Shown: positions 19,094 through 28,887, counted from the stretch's first letter. The stretch: DNA of 64,000 nt from Pantoea sp. Mb-10 (GCF_021272205.1 NZ_JAJSDX010000007.1:98670-162669), one strand, 5' to 3'. Notes: generated by a model not told the origin, from the sequence alone. Translations and numbers: made by a program.

Positions 19094-19249
19094 ATGGATC
19101 GTCACCGACGTTGCTTCACCCACGCTTTGCGCTGCCTGGCGCTAATCCCAACGCCCACTCGCGTTATCACTTTTGCTGACCCCCTGACGTCTCGCCTTGC
19201 GGTGCAGACGAAAAGGTATCTGTCCCTGTTTTCATTAAGGAGCCATTGA
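19094..19249 (+). CDS. Leader reading frame overlapping the yoaE start (YoaL-like)
   Basis: An ATG at 19094 opens 51 codons ([14 protein letters not shown] at the start, [10 protein letters not shown] at the end) that stop at a TGA whose last base is the A of the yoaE ATG (TGATG). The peptide is arginine-rich at its N-terminus with no recognisable domain. Its only purine-rich ribosome site (AAGGAG, 19073-19078) is 15 bases away, further than ideal. I recall a small E. coli gene called yoaL ahead of yoaE; whether this is its homologue I cannot verify. The overlap geometry suggests translational coupling. Confidence 0.4.
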   Translation: MDRHRRCFTHALRCLALIPTPTRVITFADPLTSRLAVQTKRYLSLFSLRSH

Positions 19250-20814
19250 TGGAGTTTCTCTTCGACCCCTCAATTTGGGCGGGTTTGCTGACGCTGATCG
19301 TGCTGGAAATCGTGCTTGGCATTGATAACCTGGTGTTTATTGCCATTCTTGCGGACAAGCTGCCGCCCAAGCAGCGTGACAAAGCACGCCTGATTGGCCT
19401 TTCCCTGGCGCTGGTAATGCGGCTGGGGCTGCTGTCGCTGATATCCTGGATGGTAACGCTCACGCGGCCGCTGTTTAGCATTGCGGACTTCAGTTTTTCC
19501 GGTCGTGACTTGATCTTGCTGGTGGGGGGCTTGTTCCTGCTGTTTAAAGCGACCATGGAGCTGCATGAACGGCTGGAAAATCGCGGCATGGAGCAGCAGG
19601 GCAATAAAGGCTATGCCAGCTTCTGGGCCGTGGTGACGCAAATTGTGGTGCTGGACGCGGTGTTTTCACTGGATGCGGTCATTACCGCGGTAGGTATGGT
19701 CAATAACTTGCCCATCATGATGACCGCCGTGGTGATTGCAATGGGTGTGATGCTGCTGGCGTCCAAACCGCTGACCAATTTCGTCAACGCGCATCCTACC
19801 GTGGTGGTGCTCTGCCTGAGCTTCTTGCTGATGATTGGTCTGTCGCTGGTGGCGGAAGGCTTCGGCTTCCACATTCCGAAAGGCTATCTCTACGCCGCGA
19901 TTGGCTTCTCAATCCTCATTGAGTTGTTTAACCAGATTGCCCGACGCAACTTCCTTCGCCATCAGGCTCGTCGCCCGATGCGTGAGCGCACGGCAGAAGC
20001 GATTTTGCGCCTGATGGGCGGACGTCAGCGCAACCAGACTGCCTCCAGTGAAGAGTCAGTGGGGGCTGAGGTACTGCCGCAAGAAGCGTTTCAGGAGGAG
20101 GAGCGCTATATGATTAACGGCGTGTTGACGCTCTCGCAGCGCTCGATTCGCAGCATCATGACGCCGCGCGGCAATATCTCGTGGGTTGATGTGACCCGTC
20201 CGTTGGATGAGATTCGTATTCAGCTATTGGATACGCCGCACAGTTTGTTCCCGGTTTGTCGCGGCGAACTGGATGAAATTATTGGCGTGGTGCGCGCTAA
20301 AGAGCTGCTGGTGGCGCTGGAGCACGGCATGGACGTGGCAGAGTTTGCCGCCAACACGCCGCCAATCGTGGTGCCGGAAACGCTGGATCCCATCAACTTG
20401 TTGGGCGTGCTGCGCCGGGCAAAAGGCAGTTTCGTGATTGTGACCAACGAATTTGGTGTGGTGCAGGGCTTGATTACCCCGCTGGACGTGCTGGAAGCGA
20501 TTGCCGGTGAATTCCCGGATGAGGATGAGACGCCAGATATCGTCGCCGACGGAGAGGGTTGGCTGGTGAAAGGGGGAACCGATCTCCATTCGTTACAACA
20601 GCTGCTTGATTACCATGAGCTGGTTGATCGCCAGGAGGATCACGCCTCGCTAGCCGGTTTGTTGATTGCGCAGAAAGGCCAGCTGCCGCTGCCTGGTGAG
20701 GTGATTGACATGCCGCCGCTCCATTTCGCTATTGTCGAGGCGACGGATTACCGAATTGATCTGGTTCGTATCACCAAAGATAAGCCGCATGACGATGAAG
20801 CGCCAGACGCCTAA
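19249..20814 (+). CDS. yoaE: TerC-family membrane protein with CBS and CorC domains (YoaE)
   Basis: A 521-residue protein. The N-terminal TerC/Alx-like membrane domain (about 1-230) has seven or so helices and the acidic motifs [13 protein letters not shown] and [14 protein letters not shown]. Tandem CBS domains follow (about 290-420, with [13 protein letters not shown]). A CorC/HlyC transporter-associated domain (about 440-510) closes the protein. TerC proteins are linked to manganese or other metal export, but YoaE's substrate is not established. The ATG at 19249 has AAGGAG seven bases upstream; a TTG one codon earlier is unlikely. Confidence 0.93.
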   Translation: MEFLFDPSIWAGLLTLIVLEIVLGIDNLVFIAILADKLPPKQRDKARLIGLSLALVMRLGLLSLISWMVTLTRPLFSIADFSFSGRDLILLVGGLFLLFKATMELHERLENRGMEQQGNKGYASFWAVVTQIVVLDAVFSLDAVITAVGMVNNLPIMMTAVVIAMGVMLLASKPLTNFVNAHPTVVVLCLSFLLMIGLSLVAEGFGFHIPKGYLYAAIGFSILIELFNQIARRNFLRHQARRPMRERTAEAILRLMGGRQRNQTASSEESVGAEVLPQEAFQEEERYMINGVLTLSQRSIRSIMTPRGNISWVDVTRPLDEIRIQLLDTPHSLFPVCRGELDEIIGVVRAKELLVALEHGMDVAEFAANTPPIVVPETLDPINLLGVLRRAKGSFVIVTNEFGVVQGLITPLDVLEAIAGEFPDEDETPDIVADGEGWLVKGGTDLHSLQQLLDYHELVDRQEDHASLAGLLIAQKGQLPLPGEVIDMPPLHFAIVEATDYRIDLVRITKDKPHDDEAPDA

Positions 20815-20833
20815 ACGTGGCGTGGTTGGTTAA

Positions 20834-20865
20834 TAAAAAAGGCCGTCGCGTTGACGGCCTTTTTC
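20834..20865. terminator. Bidirectional terminator between yoaE and pdeD
   Basis: A stem AAAAAGGCCGTC / GACGGCCTTTTT with a short loop, flanked by A and T runs on both sides, between the convergent stops of yoaE and pdeD. Confidence 0.9.
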
Positions 20866-20876
20866 ATGCGCGTGAC

Positions 20877-22439
20877 TCAACCCGGCAGCACAACCTGATA
20901 TTGTGACAGCCAGGCAGGGAAATCTTCGATGGGCATGGGACGCGCGTAATAATAGCCCTGCAGATGATCCACCCCGCGCGCGCACAGGTAGCGTGCCTGC
21001 TCGGCGGTTTCCACGCCTTCTGCTACCAGCGCGATATTCAGACGCTGGGCCAGTGAAATCACCATATCGGTAACGGTGGCGTTGATGGCATCGGTGCCGA
21101 TGGCAGCGGTGAAAATCTTGTCAATTTTCAGCACGTCCGGCTTGAGATCTTTCAGGTAGGCCAGTGAGCTGTGTCCGGTGCCAAAGTCATCTATCGCCAG
21201 TCGGACGCCGATGTCATGCAGCCGCGCCACCACGGTTTGATCGATAACCGGCAGGGCATCGCGTTCGGTCAGTTCCACCACTAACTTTGGCAGAGGATTG
21301 GCGGGCCACCACATCGCCTGTAAGTCATCGACGATTGCCCGATTATGAAAGTGGCTGGCCGCAACGTTAATGGCAATGTGGAAACTGGGACACTGAGGCA
21401 AACTGGGTAAGGCTTCCACCACGCGGGCTATCACAAAGCGGGTGAGGGGCGCGATCAGGTTTTGCCGTTCCGCGAGCGGGATAAAGACATCGGGGGCAAT
21501 CCAACCTTGACGGGGGTTGTGCCAGCGCAGCAGCAGTTCAATGCCGTCACACTCACCGCTTTTGGCGTTAATTAACGGCTGGCAATACACCATGAATTCA
21601 TTGGCCGTGATACCGTAGCTGATCTGCCAGCTTAGGCTCATGCGATTTGCCGTCGCCAGCCAAACGATGTAGCCCATCAGCAGGCTCAACAGCAGCGCCA
21701 GTGGCAGCTGGGAAGGTAACGTATGCAGCGCGAGTCGGGCGGGTGAAGGTCCATAAAGCGTGATGGTAAACGGATAGCGCAAAGAAGCTTGCTCGTAGGC
21801 GACTTCATCATCGGCAGGTTCGGTAGGCTCAACCATGGGATTACCGTATTCAAGACTTTTGCCGCCCACGTTGAAAACGGCGCGCTCCACCCACGGCAGC
21901 TGCGGCTCTAACAGATAATTGGTCATCTGTTCGATATTGATGACCTGCAGCAGTCCATCGCGGTTATTCAACGATTTCGGCGTCCAGAGCAGTAACACCG
22001 GCGAGCCTTTCAACAGGTCGTTGTCCTGCGTCAGCAAAAAATGCTGGTTATTCAGCGCGAATTCCGGATAGGTTTCGCTAAATGACAGGTTGCGCGGCCC
22101 ATACACGCTGGAGCAGTAAATGCGATCGTCTTCCACCAGCATCATCGTGCGAACGGTCTGTAAGGCGGCAATTTTTTCGATCAGGGGATAACGTACCAGC
22201 GCGCACGGCACGCCAACCAAGCCAAGGGTATTGTTTGCCGACACGTCCAGCGGAGAGAAAATGCGATCGAAGCGTTCTATGGCGCGGGTGGCAAAATTTG
22301 ACGACTGCTGTTCAATGCGTGATTTCTCTTCAATGTAGCGAAATGTGAGCGTAAGAATCAGAACCAGCGTCGCGATCGCTATCGCAATAAGCAGACGCTT
22401 ACGGCGAAATTGACCCACAAATTGCTGGGGAGCCATCAT
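20877..22439 (-). CDS. pdeD: CSS-motif cyclic-di-GMP phosphodiesterase PdeD
   Basis: A membrane-bound EAL phosphodiesterase (YoaD) of about 520 residues that hydrolyses c-di-GMP to pGpG. Two transmembrane helices (about 15-35 and 240-260) flank a periplasmic domain with the redox-sensing CSS motif in RIYCSSVYG. The cytoplasmic EAL domain retains the metal and catalytic residues: ELLLRW (E of 'EAL' kept), NVAASHF, ELTERD, DDFGTGHSS, KIDK, EGVETAEQ and QGYYYARP. I prefer the ATG at 22439, with AAGGTGG upstream, over a TTG 12 codons earlier because E. coli PdeD aligns there. It is convergent with yoaE, as in E. coli. Confidence 0.9.
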   Translation of the reverse strand: MMAPQQFVGQFRRKRLLIAIAIATLVLILTLTFRYIEEKSRIEQQSSNFATRAIERFDRIFSPLDVSANNTLGLVGVPCALVRYPLIEKIAALQTVRTMMLVEDDRIYCSSVYGPRNLSFSETYPEFALNNQHFLLTQDNDLLKGSPVLLLWTPKSLNNRDGLLQVINIEQMTNYLLEPQLPWVERAVFNVGGKSLEYGNPMVEPTEPADDEVAYEQASLRYPFTITLYGPSPARLALHTLPSQLPLALLLSLLMGYIVWLATANRMSLSWQISYGITANEFMVYCQPLINAKSGECDGIELLLRWHNPRQGWIAPDVFIPLAERQNLIAPLTRFVIARVVEALPSLPQCPSFHIAINVAASHFHNRAIVDDLQAMWWPANPLPKLVVELTERDALPVIDQTVVARLHDIGVRLAIDDFGTGHSSLAYLKDLKPDVLKIDKIFTAAIGTDAINATVTDMVISLAQRLNIALVAEGVETAEQARYLCARGVDHLQGYYYARPMPIEDFPAWLSQYQVVLPG

Positions 22440-22541
22440 CAGTAACCACCTTGTAAACCAAGAAAATGAAGCCAAATTAACGTGTGTGTTATCGGCATTA
22501 TGGCGGCCAGGTTTAGCGCGGTGGGCAAAAAAAGCGGCGCC

Positions 22542-22579
22542 AAAAAAAACCGCGCGGTCACTGAGGACCGCGCGGTTTT
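22542..22579 (-). terminator. Rho-independent terminator after sdaA
   Basis: A 14-bp perfect stem (22546-22559 with 22566-22579) followed on the minus strand by a run of T residues, about 80 bases past the sdaA stop. Confidence 0.9.
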
Positions 22580-22660
22580 ACTGTATCTGGTTTATCTGTG
22601 CTGGGGTAGCGGCATCGGCATAAAAAGAGCCTGTGAATGCATAATCACGCACCGCCGCGC

Positions 22661-24025
22661 TTAATCGCACTGAACCTTAATCGCCAGCCCACCGCGTGAC
22701 GTTTCGCGGTATTTCGCGTTCATGTCTTTGCCGGTTTCATACATGGTCTCAATCACTTTATCCAGCGAAACGCGAGGTTCACTGGTGCGTCGCAGCGCCA
22801 TACGGGCGGCGTTAATCGCCTTGACTGAAGCGATAGCATTGCGTTCAATACACGGCACCTGAACCTGGCCGGCAACCGGATCGCAGGTCAATCCGAGATT
22901 GTGCTCCATACCAATTTCTGCCGCCACGCACACCTGCTCCGGACTGGCGCCGAGCAGCTCAGCCAGACCTGCCGCCGCCATTGAGCAGGCCACGCCCACT
23001 TCCCCCTGGCAGCCCACCTCGGCGCCGGAAATCGAGGCGTTCATCTTATAGAGCACGCCAATTGCACCCGACGCCAGGAAGTAGCGGAGAAACGTATCCG
23101 GCGTGACGGTTTCAATAAAATGATCGTAATACGCCAGAACCGCCGGCACGATGCCGCAGGCCCCGTTGGTAGGGGCGGTGACAACGCGCCCACCCGCGGC
23201 GTTCTCTTCATTGACCGCGAGCGCAAACATGTTGACCCAGTCAATCACATTCATGGGATCGTTAGAGTGCTTTTCCGACGAAACCAGCAGGCGGCGAAGC
23301 GAGGCCGCGCGGCGCGGCACGCGTAATGGACCGGGCAGTACGCCTTCGGTGTTTAGGCCGCGATCGATACACGCCTGCATGGTTTGCCAAACGTGACCGA
23401 AATAGGCGTAAATTTCGTCGCGGTCATGCAACGCCAGTTCATTTTTCATCACCAGACCGGAAAGCGACAGGCCGGTTTCGTGACAGTGCGCCAGTAGCGC
23501 TTTTGCAGAATGGAAAGGGTAAGGCACGGACACTTCATCCAGCACCGATTCACCAAAGTGGGCTTCATCCACAATGAAGCCACCGCCAATGGAGTAATAG
23601 GTTTTGCTCAGAATCAGCAAATCACCCTCAAACGCATAGAGCGTCATACCATTTTCATGCAGTGAGAGGTTTTCGCTGCGAAAGACCATGCCGCCTTCAC
23701 GGGGAAAATCGACTTCGTGCGCGCCCTGCGCCAGTAATAAGCGCTCGCGCTGTTCAACGTCTTTAATAAAAGCAGGAATACTGTCGATATCGACCGTGGC
23801 GGGCTCAAATCCTGCCAGACCCATAATAATGGCGATATCAGTATGGTGCCCCTTGCCGGTGAGGGAGAGCGAGCCGTAAACGTCCACCGCAACGCGCGTA
23901 ATGGTCTGGAGCTTTCCCTGTTCGGTGAGCAGATCGACAAACTGCTTGCCCGCCTTCATGGGGCCAACAGTATGCGAACTGGATGGGCCAATGCCCACTT
24001 TGAACATGTCAAAAACACTAATCAC
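22661..24025 (-). CDS. sdaA: L-serine dehydratase SdaA (iron-sulfur type)
   Basis: A 454-residue fused alpha/beta L-serine ammonia-lyase that deaminates L-serine to pyruvate with an oxygen-labile 4Fe-4S cluster. Visible are the N-terminal SVFDMFKVGIGPSSSHTVGPMKAG signature (split here at S/H), the cluster cysteine regions ACGIVPAVLAY, GCQGEVGVACSMAA and LTCDPVAGQVQVPCIERN, and the C-terminal RGGLAIKV. Full length. The upstream 136 bases separate it from nudL, which reads the same way. Confidence 0.96.
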   Translation of the reverse strand: MISVFDMFKVGIGPSSSHTVGPMKAGKQFVDLLTEQGKLQTITRVAVDVYGSLSLTGKGHHTDIAIIMGLAGFEPATVDIDSIPAFIKDVEQRERLLLAQGAHEVDFPREGGMVFRSENLSLHENGMTLYAFEGDLLILSKTYYSIGGGFIVDEAHFGESVLDEVSVPYPFHSAKALLAHCHETGLSLSGLVMKNELALHDRDEIYAYFGHVWQTMQACIDRGLNTEGVLPGPLRVPRRAASLRRLLVSSEKHSNDPMNVIDWVNMFALAVNEENAAGGRVVTAPTNGACGIVPAVLAYYDHFIETVTPDTFLRYFLASGAIGVLYKMNASISGAEVGCQGEVGVACSMAAAGLAELLGASPEQVCVAAEIGMEHNLGLTCDPVAGQVQVPCIERNAIASVKAINAARMALRRTSEPRVSLDKVIETMYETGKDMNAKYRETSRGGLAIKVQCD

Positions 24026-24161
24026 AGGTGACGCTCCTCACAAAACGTATTTATACGGCCAGGGCCGTTTATGCGGCTAATAGTAATCGTCTGCGCGGGG
24101 GGACGAACAGCTTTTCGCATGAAATAAACTAATTATAAACCCCAGAAATAGTTATCCGTTT

Positions 24162-24782
24162 CTATGGGCACAAAACGTGGCGCAAAGCGGCATGGGATGA
24201 GGGGGATGCGACGTCCGGAAGCGCGATTTGTTGACCTAACGCGCGAATAATGCCCGCGGTCATGCCCCAGATAAAATAGTCGCCGTACCAGGAGAGCCAG
24301 AGTTGATGCTGACGATTGCCCCGCTGCAGCGTAAACCCGCTGTAGCGGCTCAGCCGCAGCGCTTCAACCAGCGGCATTGTAAAGGCGCTCTCAACTTCAT
24401 CGGGGTTCAGCGTCAGCAGAGCGCCAGGCGACACGATGCCCACCACTGGCGTAACGGCAAAGCCGGTACTGCTGGTGACAGGGGGCAGCGTTCCTACCAC
24501 GCGCACCTGATCGGGCGCGATGCCCACTTCTTCATGCGCCTCACGTAGCGCGGTGTCAATCAGCGAGGCGTCGCTGGCGTCCTGCATACCGCCGGGAAAG
24601 GCGACCTGACCAGCATGTTTGCGCAGCTGTGCAGCGCGTCGCGTCAGCAGCAGTTCGGGTTGGGCTGCATTGATGACCGGCACCAGCACGGCGGCATGGC
24701 GATTACCCTGCACGGCAGCAGAAGGCGCCATTGGCAGGTGCAGCACAAATCGACTCAGAAACTGATCAAGCGTCAAACGCAT
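24162..24782 (-). CDS. nudL: Nudix hydrolase NudL (CoA pyrophosphatase-like)
   Basis: A 206-residue Nudix protein of the UPF0035/YeaB group, probably hydrolysing coenzyme A derivatives. The Nudix box is GGMQDASDASLIDTALREAHEEVGI in two adjoining segments, with REAHEEVG intact and an Asp at the first acidic position. The upstream CoA-binding motif LLTRRAAQLRKHAGQVAFPGG is also present. The ATG at 24782 lies one base past the pabB TAA and uses GAGGAAT inside pabB as ribosome site, so translation is coupled. A longer frame upstream overlaps pabB and is not supported. Confidence 0.92.
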   Translation of the reverse strand: MRLTLDQFLSRFVLHLPMAPSAAVQGNRHAAVLVPVINAAQPELLLTRRAAQLRKHAGQVAFPGGMQDASDASLIDTALREAHEEVGIAPDQVRVVGTLPPVTSSTGFAVTPVVGIVSPGALLTLNPDEVESAFTMPLVEALRLSRYSGFTLQRGNRQHQLWLSWYGDYFIWGMTAGIIRALGQQIALPDVASPSSHAALRHVLCP

Positions 24783-24783
24783 A

Positions 24784-26142
24784 TTATTCCTCATTGCGCA
24801 GGCAGGGCAAAATACGATTGACCTTATGGAACGTCTCTTGATACTCCGCCTCCCGCTCACTGTCCGCCACAATGCCGCCACCTGCGGCGCAGTACAGCTG
24901 TTGATTTTCTGCAATCAGCGTGCGGATAGTGATACTGGTGTCCATGCGACCGCACAGGCTGAGATAACCGATGCTGCCGCACCAGGCGTTGCGCCGCTGG
25001 GGCTCCAGCTCTTCAATAATTTCCATTGCGCGGATTTTGGGGGCGCCGGTGATTGAGCCACCGGGAAAACAGGCCCGCAGCAGATCGCTGGCGGTTAAGT
25101 GGTCAGGCAGACGCGCGCGTACCGTACTGACCAAATGGTGTACAGCGGGAAACGCTTCCACTTTAAATAGCTCCGGTACGCTGACGCTACCGGGTTCGGC
25201 CACGCGGCCAATATCATTGCGCAACAGATCGACAATCATCAGATTTTCCGCGCGATCTTTCTCCGCGCTGGCCAGTTTTTGCGCCTGCAATCGATCGGCT
25301 GTGGGATCGTTCAGGCGAGGCAAGGTGCCCTTGATAGGCCGGGTTTCAATTTCCTGCTGTTTCAGCGCCAGAAAACGTTCTGGCGACAGGCTCAAGACCG
25401 CGCTGCGCGCTAAGCGGACAAAGGCGCTAAAGGGCGCGCGGTTGGCCTGATTGAGCCGTAAAAAAGCCTGCCATTCATCACCGCGATAGCTCGCCTGAAA
25501 GCGCTGAGCCAAATTCACCTGATAGCAGTCGCCCGCTTGAATGTACTGCTGAATGGCGTCAAAGCGTGCGGCGTACTCCGCCGCGCTGAGCGATGAGTGC
25601 CAGTCGCTGGTCAGGAAAAAGGGCTTGGGCGCGGGAATGGCCTGGGCCTGTAGCCACTGCCAGCGCCGATTTGCGTCCTCAAGCGACACCAGCGTGAGAG
25701 TGCAAAGATGGTGATCGGCAATCAGTGCCCAATCGTAAATGCCCACCGCCATGTCTGGCGTTTGCAGATCGCGCGCAGCGCGCTGGGGCAGCGTTTCAAA
25801 GCGCCGGCCCAGATCATAGCCAAAGAGTCCGAGTGCGCCCCCTTGAAAAGGGAGATCCGGGTGAAAAGCGGGTGCCGCGCCCAGGCGGGCAATCTGTTGC
25901 TGAACCAGCGCCAGCGGGTCGGCATTGGAGAGGAGAAGATCGCTGCCGTCGTCAATTTCCGTTAGCTCGCCACGCGTGGTGAGCGTAACGCGCGGGTCGG
26001 CAGTGAGAATATCAAAGCGATTGTCCGTGTGATCGGCTCCGCCGGAGGTCAGAAGCATCGCCCAGGGTCGATGGGCAAGGGCAGAAAAACGATGCATCAG
26101 CGCATCCGGCGTATACTTCAGGGTGAGTGTGTTCACGGTCAT
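24784..26142 (-). CDS. pabB: Aminodeoxychorismate synthase component I PabB
   Basis: A 452-residue chorismate-using enzyme that, with PabA, aminates chorismate to 4-amino-4-deoxychorismate for folate synthesis. The chorismate-binding core is evident: YQVNLAQRF, RPIKGTLPR, ENLMIVDLLRNDIGRVA and the CFPGGSITGAPKIRAME signature near residues 355-370. The PIKGT segment holds the lysine typical of PabB. Length matches E. coli. Operon with nudL. Confidence 0.95.
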   Translation of the reverse strand: MTVNTLTLKYTPDALMHRFSALAHRPWAMLLTSGGADHTDNRFDILTADPRVTLTTRGELTEIDDGSDLLLSNADPLALVQQQIARLGAAPAFHPDLPFQGGALGLFGYDLGRRFETLPQRAARDLQTPDMAVGIYDWALIADHHLCTLTLVSLEDANRRWQWLQAQAIPAPKPFFLTSDWHSSLSAAEYAARFDAIQQYIQAGDCYQVNLAQRFQASYRGDEWQAFLRLNQANRAPFSAFVRLARSAVLSLSPERFLALKQQEIETRPIKGTLPRLNDPTADRLQAQKLASAEKDRAENLMIVDLLRNDIGRVAEPGSVSVPELFKVEAFPAVHHLVSTVRARLPDHLTASDLLRACFPGGSITGAPKIRAMEIIEELEPQRRNAWCGSIGYLSLCGRMDTSITIRTLIAENQQLYCAAGGGIVADSEREAEYQETFHKVNRILPCLRNEE

Positions 26143-26252
26143 GGTGCGATTCAGTTCAGCAAGCAGGCGCGTAGCCTGGCATATTTTTATCTCACTGGCA
26201 CCTGTTTGTTCCGCGTGGAATAATGCCCGTTCTTTATTCTCAGGAGTTCGCT

Positions 26253-26444
26253 ATGTTTACAGGTCTTCCCGCGTTATCTCACGAGCAGCAGCAGCAGGCG
26301 GTTGAACGTATTCAGGAACTGATGGCGGACGGCATGTCCAGCGGTCAGGCGATTGCGCAGGTCGCGCAAGAGATCCGTCAGACTTATCAAGGTGAAGGTA
26401 TTCGGGCGCTATTCGACGAGGACGACGAGCACGATGACGAGTAG
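26253..26444 (+). CDS. yoaH: Small conserved protein YoaH (UPF0181)
   Basis: A 63-residue protein of unknown function. The family core [23 protein letters not shown] is followed by a strongly acidic tail ([10 protein letters not shown]). The ATG at 26253 follows a CAGGAG ribosome site; a longer frame starting ten codons earlier lacks conserved sequence. It is divergent from pabB and convergent with yoaB. Confidence 0.9.
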   Translation: MFTGLPALSHEQQQQAVERIQELMADGMSSGQAIAQVAQEIRQTYQGEGIRALFDEDDEHDDE

Positions 26445-26456
26445 CACCCGAACGGG

Positions 26457-26801
26457 TTAGCGGGCGGCGACGATTTTGATTTCAACTTTATATTGAGGAT
26501 GCATCAGTCCGGCTTGCACGGTGCAGCGAACCGGCGCATGGTCAGGTGATACCCAAGCATCCCAAGCGCGGTTCATGGCCGGAAAGTCGGCTTTGTCTAC
26601 CAGGAATATGGTGGCATCCAAAATTTTACTTTTGTCCGATCCTACGCGCGTGAGCAGCGCGTCGATTACCGCCAGCGCATTCGCAGTTTGCGCTTCGGCG
26701 TCCTCCTCAAGATTTTCCGGCACGCTGGTGTAATAAATGGTGTCGTTATGCACCACGGCTTCGGACATGCGCGGGGCCGGATCGATTCGCGTAATGGTCA
26801 T
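26457..26801 (-). CDS. yoaB: RidA-family protein YoaB
   Basis: A 114-residue member of the RidA/YjgF-YER057c-UK114 family. RidA homologues deaminate reactive enamine/imine intermediates. The family arginine lies in APVRCTVQAGLMHPQYKVEIKIVAA, and SVPENLEEDAEAQTANAL matches E. coli YoaB, although this subgroup lacks some catalytic residues of RidA itself, so its activity is uncertain. Its stop is 12 bases from that of convergent yoaH. Confidence 0.9.
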   Translation of the reverse strand: MTITRIDPAPRMSEAVVHNDTIYYTSVPENLEEDAEAQTANALAVIDALLTRVGSDKSKILDATIFLVDKADFPAMNRAWDAWVSPDHAPVRCTVQAGLMHPQYKVEIKIVAAR

Positions 26802-26923
26802 GTTGGTCTCCTGTCATTTTGCTGCGTAGCCTGCCATATCAGACCGGGCGCTGTCATCTGTTGTGGTGGGCAAACTCGAATCCTGACATAATTACAGTGG
26901 TTTTAAGCAAAGTGTGAGGATGT

Positions 26924-28834
26924 GTGGCAGACGATTTTGCAGCTGATGGCGCGTTGGCGCAGGCTATTCCGGGGTTTAAGCCGCGCGAGGCGCAGCGAGA
27001 AATGGCGCAGGCGGTGACCGACGCGGTGAAGCAGGGCGGTGAGCTGGTGGTCGAAGCCGGCACCGGCACCGGCAAGACTTACGCTTATCTGGCTCCCGCA
27101 TTGCGCGCGAAAAAAAAGGTTATTGTGTCAACCGGGTCAAAGGCGCTTCAGGATCAGCTCTATAACCGCGATCTGCCGACCATCGCCCGCGCCCTCCAAT
27201 TCAGCGGTAAAACCGCGCTGCTGAAAGGTCGCTCCAACTACCTCTGTCTTGAACGTCTTGAGCAGCAAAATCAAAGCGGTGGCGATCTTACCGTTCAGGC
27301 GCTGGGCGACTTGATCCACGTGCGCAACTGGTCATCCTATACCGTGGACGGCGATATCAGCAGCTGCGTAGATGTCGCCGAGGACAGCCCGATCTGGCCT
27401 TCTGTGACCAGCACCAACGACAACTGTCTCGGCAGCGATTGTCCGCTCTATAAAGAGTGCTTTGTGGTCAAGGCGCGTAAAAAGGCCATGGATGCTGACG
27501 TGGTGGTCGTGAATCATCATCTTTTCCTCGCCGATCTGGTGGTGAAAGAGGGGGGATTCGGCGAGCTGATCCCGGAAGCGGACGTGATGATTTTTGATGA
27601 AGCCCATCAGCTGCCTGATATCGCCAGCCAGTATTTTGGTCAGCAGCTGTCGAGCCGCCAGCTTCAGGATCTCGCCAAAGACATTATCCTTGCCTACCGC
27701 ACCGAGGTGCGTGATGTCCAGCAGCTGCAGAAGTCGGCCGATCGCCTTGCCCAGTGCGCACAAGATTTTCGACTCACCCTCGGCGAACCGGGTTTTCGCG
27801 GTAATCTGCGTGATCTACTCAGCGATAACAACATTATGCGTATGTTCACGCTGCTCGATGATGCGCTTGAGCTTTGCTACGACGTGATCAAGCTTTCGCT
27901 GGGGCGATCTGCGCTGCTGGATGCCGCGTTTGAGCGCGCGGCGCTCTATCGCACCCGCCTGAAACGCTTACGGGCTATCGACGAGCCCGGTTTTAGTTAC
28001 TGGTATGAGTGCACCAGCCGTCACTTCACGCTGGCGCTCACGCCGTTGTCCGTGGCTGAACGTTTTCGCGAAGTCATGGATAACCGTAAGGCCGCATGGG
28101 TTTTCACCTCGGCGACGCTGGCAGTGAATGAACAAATGAGCCATTTCGCCAGTCGCTTAGGGGTGGATCGCGCCAAAACGCTCATTCTTGATAGCCCGTT
28201 TGACTACGCCCAGCAGGCGTTACTGTGCGTGCCGCGCAATATGCCGGAGCCCAATTATCCCGGCGGCGCCCGTCAGCTGGCGCGCATGATGAAGCCGCTG
28301 ATTGATGCGAATAAAGGTCGCTGCTTTTTCCTTTGCACGTCGCACAAGATGATGCGTGAGCTGGCGGCAGAGTTTCGCGCCTCAATGACGCTGCCCGTGC
28401 TGCTGCAGGGCGAGACCAGCAAAGGCCAGCTGCTGAAACAGTTCCTTGAAGCCGGCAATGCGCTTTTGGTGGCCACCAGCAGCTTCTGGGAAGGGGTAGA
28501 CGTGCGCGGTGACGCGCTATCGCTGGTGATTATTGATAAATTGCCTTTTACCTCGCCCGAAGATCCGTTGCTGAAGGCGCGCATGGAAGATTGCCGCCTG
28601 CGCGGCGGCGATCCGTTTAACGATGTGCAACTGCCGGACGCGGTGATTACCCTGAAGCAGGGCGTAGGACGATTGATTCGCGATACCGCCGACCGCGGCG
28701 TGCTGGTGATTTGCGATCAGCGCCTGGTATCGCGGCCCTATGGCGGTCTCTTTCTGAACAGTCTGCCTCCCACGCCGCGCACCCGCGACCTGGACCGCGC
28801 GATTGCATTTGTTAAGCAACCGGCGACTCAGTAA
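26924..28834 (+). CDS. yoaA: ATP-dependent DNA helicase YoaA (XPD/DinG type)
   Basis: A 636-residue superfamily-2 iron-sulfur helicase that acts at stalled or damaged replication forks, in E. coli together with the HolC (chi) subunit of DNA polymerase III. Walker A is EAGTGTGKTYAY near residues 44-55. The iron-sulfur cysteines are in SSCVDVAED and NDNCLGSDCPLYKECF. The DEAH box is MIFDEAHQLPD. Motifs V-VI appear as TSSFWEGVDVRGD and QGVGRLIRD. It starts at GTG 26924 preceded by GTGAGGAT; no ATG fits the conserved N-terminus. Confidence 0.95.
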   Translation: MADDFAADGALAQAIPGFKPREAQREMAQAVTDAVKQGGELVVEAGTGTGKTYAYLAPALRAKKKVIVSTGSKALQDQLYNRDLPTIARALQFSGKTALLKGRSNYLCLERLEQQNQSGGDLTVQALGDLIHVRNWSSYTVDGDISSCVDVAEDSPIWPSVTSTNDNCLGSDCPLYKECFVVKARKKAMDADVVVVNHHLFLADLVVKEGGFGELIPEADVMIFDEAHQLPDIASQYFGQQLSSRQLQDLAKDIILAYRTEVRDVQQLQKSADRLAQCAQDFRLTLGEPGFRGNLRDLLSDNNIMRMFTLLDDALELCYDVIKLSLGRSALLDAAFERAALYRTRLKRLRAIDEPGFSYWYECTSRHFTLALTPLSVAERFREVMDNRKAAWVFTSATLAVNEQMSHFASRLGVDRAKTLILDSPFDYAQQALLCVPRNMPEPNYPGGARQLARMMKPLIDANKGRCFFLCTSHKMMRELAAEFRASMTLPVLLQGETSKGQLLKQFLEAGNALLVATSSFWEGVDVRGDALSLVIIDKLPFTSPEDPLLKARMEDCRLRGGDPFNDVQLPDAVITLKQGVGRLIRDTADRGVLVICDQRLVSRPYGGLFLNSLPPTPRTRDLDRAIAFVKQPATQ

Positions 28835-28887
28835 TGCGCGTTACCTTGTGATAAGATACGCGCCTTTTTTATCTCCTCGAGGTTGTT

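Noticed and set aside
18739..19123. Short open frames on both strands in the manX-yoaE gap
   Set aside because: Low-complexity translations without ribosome sites; they overlap the predicted operators. Only the frame ending at the yoaE start is kept as a candidate.
19055..19248. yybP-ykoY manganese riboswitch ahead of yoaE
   Set aside because: TerC-family genes often have one, but I could not find its conserved loop elements in this leader; a covariance-model search would settle it.
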